64,000 nucleotides of DNA, taken from positions 124,001 through 188,000 of the forward strand of contig JBGSOV010000021.1 of NCBI GenBank assembly GCA_041738935.1, given 5' to 3'. The translations under genes and the position numbers were made by a program. Below are positions 59,496 through 64,000 of the stretch, piece by piece (positions within the stretch are counted from its first letter, which is position 1; each line of letters opens with the position of its first letter). This DNA comes from JBGSOV01 sp041738935 (lineage in GTDB: Bacteria > Patescibacteriota > Gracilibacteria > CAIRYL01 > GCA-016699755). Under the pieces are notes generated by a model, which ran no database searches, had not been told where the DNA came from, and saw nothing but the letters and a program-made list of their open reading frames with translations.

Positions 59496-60787
59496 CCAAC
59501 TAGCAAAAATAAATACATCACCAATCCGATTGCAAAAATACCGACAAGGCTGATGGTTAATTTGCGAAATAGAAGTGCGGAACCAAAGACAAACACAATG
59601 CTCAGTTTGACAAGAGTATTTACCGTAACAGCGAGGAGAATGACGCGCGCGGCGATATCGGCTTCGAGGCTGCCTATAGTAACAAGATTCGCCATCGCGA
59701 GCGTAATCGCATCGACATCTGTCAGTCCCGCGACTGCTCCAGTCAAATAGAGTCCCGAAGTATCAAAATATTGTCCGATTTTGTCCGAAAACAAGAGTAC
59801 CGCCAAAAAAAAGATTCCGAAAGATAATGCCGAAGTAAGTTGCAATGGCTGATCAATAGCAATTGGTGTAGCGGCGACTTGTTTGCGCGCACGCTTACGA
59901 TAAAAAAGCAAAAATCCAGTCAAGAGAATGGAACCGCCACCAAAAATTCCGAGTGGCAAGAGTAGCAAAGAGAGCAGCTGGTTTTTACCTTGTGTCACCA
60001 CCGCGACTTCGAGCAGCACGCGAAAAAACATAATTCCCGAAGCGACCAAAATTGGCGCCAAGAAAATAATAAGCGCATTTTTTCCCTTTGATTGTTGCGC
60101 AATTCCCATCGTCACCGCAGTAGAAGACACAAAACCACCAATCACACCAGAAAAAAGAATGCTCTTTTCACCACCGATGATCTTCGCAAGAAAATAGCCG
60201 ATAAACCGAATTGATACGACAAAAACCACCATCAACCACACCGCTTGCGGGCGCCAATCAAAAAATTCAAACGGATCAACCCAACTCTTTGGCAGAATCG
60301 GGAGGATAATCGCTGACAAGATAATAAATTGCAAAATCGCAAACAGTTCGTCAGCGCTCAGTTTTTTTGCCATTTTGTGCAAGACATCACGCAGCGCCAA
60401 AATTCCGGTGAACAAAATACTAAGCGCAATCGCCAAATAGAGTTCATCAAAAACAACAAGTACGCCAATGCAAAAACTCACAATCAGTGCCAAGCCCGAA
60501 ATCACGCTAAACTGCTGCTTGGTAAACACAAAATACGCATGCGAAATAAGCGGAAAAAACATCGCCATCACAAATACAATCGGCAATAACCACGCTATTT
60601 CATACGTTACTGTCAAATAAGCACTCAAAAAACCGAGAGCGCCCATCATCGCAAAAGTCCGCAATCCGCCAAGTGGACTTTCTACCAACAATTTGTTTTG
60701 CAAGCGGAACTCGCGCTCAAGCCCGATAAGTCCCGCAAGTCCTGTTGCAGTGATAAGCGAAATCAAGAGACTGCCAAAATTTTCCAT
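59492..60787 (-). CDS. MgtC/DUF4010-family membrane protein
   Basis: A polytopic membrane protein of 431 residues. The N-terminal MgtC-like domain has GLAGLIGLEREFR and SPLGGLRTFAMMGALGFL, the family's charged and glycine motifs. The C-terminal part is DUF4010-like, with GVIGGFVSSTAVTMGIAQQS and LTGAVAGLTDVDAITLAMA. About 12 transmembrane segments are expected. The function of these full-length fusions is unsettled; a role in ion or small-molecule transport is often proposed. It is transcribed toward locus gene 4. Confidence 0.88.
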   Translation of the reverse strand: MENFGSLLISLITATGLAGLIGLEREFRLQNKLLVESPLGGLRTFAMMGALGFLSAYLTVTYEIAWLLPIVFVMAMFFPLISHAYFVFTKQQFSVISGLALIVSFCIGVLVVFDELYLAIALSILFTGILALRDVLHKMAKKLSADELFAILQFIILSAIILPILPKSWVDPFEFFDWRPQAVWLMVVFVVSIRFIGYFLAKIIGGEKSILFSGVIGGFVSSTAVTMGIAQQSKGKNALIIFLAPILVASGIMFFRVLLEVAVVTQGKNQLLSLLLLPLGIFGGGSILLTGFLLFYRKRARKQVAATPIAIDQPLQLTSALSFGIFFLAVLLFSDKIGQYFDTSGLYLTGAVAGLTDVDAITLAMANLVTIGSLEADIAARVILLAVTVNTLVKLSIVFVFGSALLFRKLTISLVGIFAIGLVMYLFLLVG

Positions 60788-60892
60788 ACAAGAAACAAAT
60801 TTGTTCTATCATAGCAAAAAAGCCGCGTTTTGGAAAATAATGTGTGGACGTACTAAGCAGCACTATTGCTGTGCATAATAAAAATCGAACTT

Positions 60893-63800
60893 TTAAAAAT
60901 ATTCGTCTTCTGCCATTACAGGAAGTGCATTAATATTTGGATAATCGCGCATCGCATAGGTAATGGCGCGCGCGACTTGCGTATTGGTGACGAGTGGAAT
61001 ATTGTTGTCAATTGCCGCGCGGCGAATGCGATAGCCATCGGTGATCTCTTCGTGCGCAAAATTTTTGGGAATATTGATGACGAGATCAATTTCGTGACTA
61101 CGGATTTTGTTGAGTATTTCGGAGTTTTTATCGAACGAAAGCTTTGCCAATTTTGTACAAGCGATATTGTTATCAGCGAAAAAATCGGCTGTTCCTGGTG
61201 TAGCAAAAATCGCGAGTCCCAAATCGCGCAAAAATTCGGCGGCTTCGACAAGCGCAATCTTGGATTTGATATCTCCGACAGAAAAGAGCACACCTTTTTT
61301 GGGGATTTGAAATCCCACCGAAAGCATCGCCTTGAGAAAAGCTTCTTCGAAAGATTTGCCAAAACAGCCTACTTCGCCAGTGCTCGCCATTTCAACAGAC
61401 AACACAGGGTCAGCACCCGAAAGCCGTGAAAATGAGAATTGCGGACATTTGACGCCAACATGATCGAGTTCGAGCGTACGGTATTTTTGCTTACGGACTT
61501 CGAGTGACTCTACCTCGCCGAGCGCCGCTTTGGTGGCAACTTCGATAAAATTGATACCACTGATTTTGGAAACAAAAGGAAAACTGCGACTGGCGCGGAG
61601 ATTGAGTTCGATAACTTTGATGGCGTTTTCTTTGGCAAGAAATTGCATATTAAATGGACCAGTGATTTCGAGCGCACGCGCTAATTTGCGCGCAATCGCT
61701 TTGATGCGCCGAATTGTCTCGAGATAGGTGCGCTGCGGCGGGAAAACAATCGTGGCGTCACCAGAATGCACACCAGCGTTTTCGACGTGTTCGGAAATCG
61801 CGTGCAAGATGATTTCGCCGTTATGCGCTACGACATCGATTTCGATTTCGCGTGCGCCGACTTCAAATTTGGAAACGACAACCGGCGCATCGGAATCAAC
61901 TTTAGAAGCTTTTCCTAAAAAATCTTCGAGTTCTTCTATATCTCGAGCAACAGCCATTGCTGCGCCAGAGAGCACTTTTGATGGACGGACGAGTACGGGG
62001 AAACCGACTTTTTCGGCAAAAATCTCAGCGTCTTTTACGGTCGCAAATTCTCGCCATTCGGGCTGATCAATCCCCAATTCGTCGCAAAGCGTAGAAAACT
62101 TGTGACGATCCTCCGCTCGATCAATATTCTCGGGCTTGGTACCAAGAATGGGGATATTCAGTTCGCCGAGTTTGGGCGCCAGATTGTTTGGAATTTGTCC
62201 TCCAGAAAAAATCACCGTTCCGGTCGGTCGCATAAGCTCAATCACATCCAGCGTCCGCTCAAAAGAAAGTTCGTCAAAAAAGAGATAATCACAGGTTTCG
62301 TAATCGGTCGAAACGGTTTCGGGATTACTGTTGAGCATGATCGTTTCAAAACCTTTCTCGCGCAAAGTCGCAACCGCATTGACGCAGCACCAGTCAAATT
62401 CGACCGAGCTGCCAATGGAGTATGGACCGGAACCCAGAACGAATGCTCGTTTAATTGAAGCTGATTCGGAGACAATTAAATCATTTTTTGTTCCGTGATA
62501 TGTCCAATAGAGATAATTGGTTTCGGCAGGAAACTCTGCCGCAAGCGTGTCGATTTTTTTAACAACTGGAATCACGCCCAATTCTTTTCGAAACGAACGA
62601 ATTTCATTTTCCGAAAATTGGTTTTGCCAGATTTTTTCAATTGCGGCATCCGAAAATCCGTTTTTCTTAGCTTCCCAAAAGATTTCGCAGAATTTTTCTT
62701 TTTGTTCTTGAATAATATTATTGTTCAGTTCTGGGATAACTGCGAGTAGTTTTTTTTCTGTAGAAAGAATGTTCTCGAGTTTTTGCAAAAACCAGCAATC
62801 GATCCCCGTAATTTTCGAAATTTCTGTAGTCGTGATCCCCTGCTTAAGAGCTTCATAAACGGCAAAAACCCGCCGCGGCGTCGGTTTTAAAAGCGTTTCC
62901 GAAAGTTCATTTTTAAAATTAAATGGATGTTCTGAAAGTCCATGTGCGCCAATCTGAAGCATGCGGAGCCCTTTTTGCAGAGCTTCTTCAAAAGTACGAC
63001 CAAGCGCCATTACTTCACCGACAGACTTCATTTCGGAGCCGATTGCTTCGGTTACTTTGCGAAATTTGTTGAGATCCCAGCGCGGAATCTTGAGCGCAAC
63101 ATAATCGAGCGCGGGCTCGAACATCGCGCTTGTTGTTCCGGTAACGGCGTTTTTGATTTCGGGCAAAGTTTTGCCAAGCGCGATTTGCGCCGCCACGAAA
63201 GCCAGTGGATAACCAGTCGCCTTACTCGCGAGCGCCGAGCTGCGCGACAAACGCGCATTGACTTCGATTACGCGATAATCATCCGAAAGTGGATCGAGCG
63301 CGTATTGAATATTACATTCTCCAACAATTCCCAAGTGTTCGATTACTTTGAGTGCAATCGAGCGCAATTTTTGATATTCGTGATCGTTTAACGTCTGACT
63401 GGGCGCAATCACAATTGATTCGCCAGTATGAATTCCGAGCGGATCAAAATTTTCCATATTACAAACCGTGATCTTGTTTCCCATGGCATCACGAACAACT
63501 TCGTATTCGATTTCTTTCCAACCCTTAAGGCTTTCTTCGACAAGAATCTGTGGCGAAAACGAAAATGCTTTTTCGATCAAAACTTCAAACTCTTCATCAT
63601 TGACGGCAAAACCCGAGCCACCACCGCCAAGTGTAAACGCCGCACGGATAATGACCGGATAACCAATCTGTGTAATCGCAGCGCGCGCTTCTTCTCTGGT
63701 TTTGCAAGCAACGGACTTGGGATACAAAATACCGATTTCATCCAACGCGCGATTAAACAGTTCGCGGTCTTCGGTCATTTCGATGGCTTCTACTGGCGTG

Positions 63801-64000
63801 CCGAGCACTTTGATATTATATTTTTCGAGAATGCCAGCATTTTTGAGGTCAATGCCAGTATTGAGTGCGGTTTGTCCGCCCCAAGCGAGCATGATTGCAT
63901 CGGGGCGCTCTTTTTCGATAACGCGCGAAACAAACTCGAGCGTCACCGGCAAAAAATAAACTCTATCGGCAATTCCGCGTGAAGTCTGGTTGGTGGCGAT
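60893..64000 (-). CDS. carB: Carbamoyl-phosphate synthase large subunit (5' end cut by window)
   Basis: It makes carbamoyl phosphate for pyrimidines and arginine. The frame runs through the window edge; visible from the edge are IATNQTSRGIADRVYFLPV and WGGQTALNTG of the first half. They are followed by the ATP-grasp blocks (TLGGGGSGFAV, IEVNARLSRSSALASKATGY), the oligomerisation region and the second half (GSGPYSIGSSVEFDWCCV, VLVRPSKVLSGAAM, IELNLRASRSFPFVSKISG). An MGS-like allosteric domain closes it (FATPGTADFFADNNI). About 1036 of roughly 1070 residues are present. An apparent start at 63952 is an internal TTG and is rejected. carA is not in view. Confidence 0.96.
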   Translation of the reverse strand: MATNQTSRGIADRVYFLPVTLEFVSRVIEKERPDAIMLAWGGQTALNTGIDLKNAGILEKYNIKVLGTPVEAIEMTEDRELFNRALDEIGILYPKSVACKTREEARAAITQIGYPVIIRAAFTLGGGGSGFAVNDEEFEVLIEKAFSFSPQILVEESLKGWKEIEYEVVRDAMGNKITVCNMENFDPLGIHTGESIVIAPSQTLNDHEYQKLRSIALKVIEHLGIVGECNIQYALDPLSDDYRVIEVNARLSRSSALASKATGYPLAFVAAQIALGKTLPEIKNAVTGTTSAMFEPALDYVALKIPRWDLNKFRKVTEAIGSEMKSVGEVMALGRTFEEALQKGLRMLQIGAHGLSEHPFNFKNELSETLLKPTPRRVFAVYEALKQGITTTEISKITGIDCWFLQKLENILSTEKKLLAVIPELNNNIIQEQKEKFCEIFWEAKKNGFSDAAIEKIWQNQFSENEIRSFRKELGVIPVVKKIDTLAAEFPAETNYLYWTYHGTKNDLIVSESASIKRAFVLGSGPYSIGSSVEFDWCCVNAVATLREKGFETIMLNSNPETVSTDYETCDYLFFDELSFERTLDVIELMRPTGTVIFSGGQIPNNLAPKLGELNIPILGTKPENIDRAEDRHKFSTLCDELGIDQPEWREFATVKDAEIFAEKVGFPVLVRPSKVLSGAAMAVARDIEELEDFLGKASKVDSDAPVVVSKFEVGAREIEIDVVAHNGEIILHAISEHVENAGVHSGDATIVFPPQRTYLETIRRIKAIARKLARALEITGPFNMQFLAKENAIKVIELNLRASRSFPFVSKISGINFIEVATKAALGEVESLEVRKQKYRTLELDHVGVKCPQFSFSRLSGADPVLSVEMASTGEVGCFGKSFEEAFLKAMLSVGFQIPKKGVLFSVGDIKSKIALVEAAEFLRDLGLAIFATPGTADFFADNNIACTKLAKLSFDKNSEILNKIRSHEIDLVINIPKNFAHEEITDGYRIRRAAIDNNIPLVTNTQVARAITYAMRDYPNINALPVMAEDEYF

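Noticed and set aside
60843..60885. A terminator after carB
   Set aside because: GCAGCA/TGCTGT-type pairing is weak and no U-tract follows on the minus strand.
60866..61429. A 187-codon frame antisense to carB
   Set aside because: CarB is conserved through this stretch; the antisense product has no recognisable domain.
63950..63952. A carB start at the TTG near 63952
   Set aside because: The frame continues to the window edge with conserved CarB sequence (IATNQTSRGIADRVYF), so the gene is simply truncated by the window.
1..64000. UGA recoded as glycine or tryptophan
   Set aside because: Conserved genes such as rpsJ and the solute-binding protein end at TGA exactly where families end, and no conserved gene contains internal TGA.

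Overview
The window looks like ordinary chromosome from a deep-branching bacterium with small, compact genes. The standard code is used: many genes stop at TGA, so this is not a UGA-glycine lineage. Genes sit tightly packed in short co-directional runs, almost no start codon has a Shine-Dalgarno motif, and many proteins are unrecognisable. That picture, with bL9 (rplI) and an SLH surface protein present, fits a Patescibacteria/CPR relative such as Peregrinibacteria. The placement is inference; no 16S rRNA is in view. There is no transposase, phage gene or CRISPR array.

Layout. 1-6.3 kb: the end of a SpoIID-type cell-wall protein, then a minus-strand run of dapA, two paralogous lipoproteins, lysS and panC. 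6.4-9.6 kb: a membrane-anchored unknown, ilvC, a small ORF, dcd and tRNA-Val. 9.6-15.9 kb: a Gmad2-type lipid-anchored or membrane protein, nnrE, an AMMECR1 protein, a phospholipid-type PLD/VTT/EEP operon and a phosphopantetheinyl transferase. 16.2-23.9 kb: an FTR1 permease, a Kef-type antiporter, tRNA-Ser, a MarR regulator with a perfect upstream dyad, a heterodimeric ABC exporter and an aldo/keto reductase. 23.9-34.5 kb: purA, then a storage-polysaccharide group (ROK glucokinase, GH15, GH57, GT4 synthase, debranching enzyme). A repeat-rich intergenic zone interrupts that group. 34.8-41.8 kb: a subtilase, a 1196-residue IPT/TIG plus SLH surface protein, and a glycosyltransferase. 41.9-52.5 kb: tuf-rpsJ, ftsQ, a D,D-carboxypeptidase, secG, an unusual solute-binding protein, rplI and dnaE. 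52.5-59.5 kb: a small unknown gene, then four consecutive unrecognised genes. 59.5-64 kb: an MgtC/DUF4010 membrane protein and carB, which runs off the window.

The two most interesting signals are these. First, the four-gene locus at 53.0-59.5 kb has its own strong extended -10 promoter. Its first and last proteins share an N-terminal motif (EKRL-I/L-F-x-A-E), and the first protein contains an internal WFDxDG duplication. This is the best candidate for an undescribed system. Second, a C/G-rich palindromic repeat occurs three times between genes and twice inside conserved genes (panC and lysS). In both genes it is in frame and encodes an extra Pro/Gly-rich loop, like the Rickettsia palindromic elements. 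A second dispersed 35-bp repeat family (four copies) sits next to it.

The metabolic genes suggest partial autonomy: pyrimidine and purine synthesis (carB, purA, dcd), lysine/peptidoglycan precursor synthesis (dapA), pantothenate (panC, with IlvC possibly acting as ketopantoate reductase) and glycogen-like storage turnover. The envelope genes (SLH protein, secreted subtilase, SpoIID, carboxypeptidase, FtsQ) suggest a peptidoglycan cell with a surface layer.
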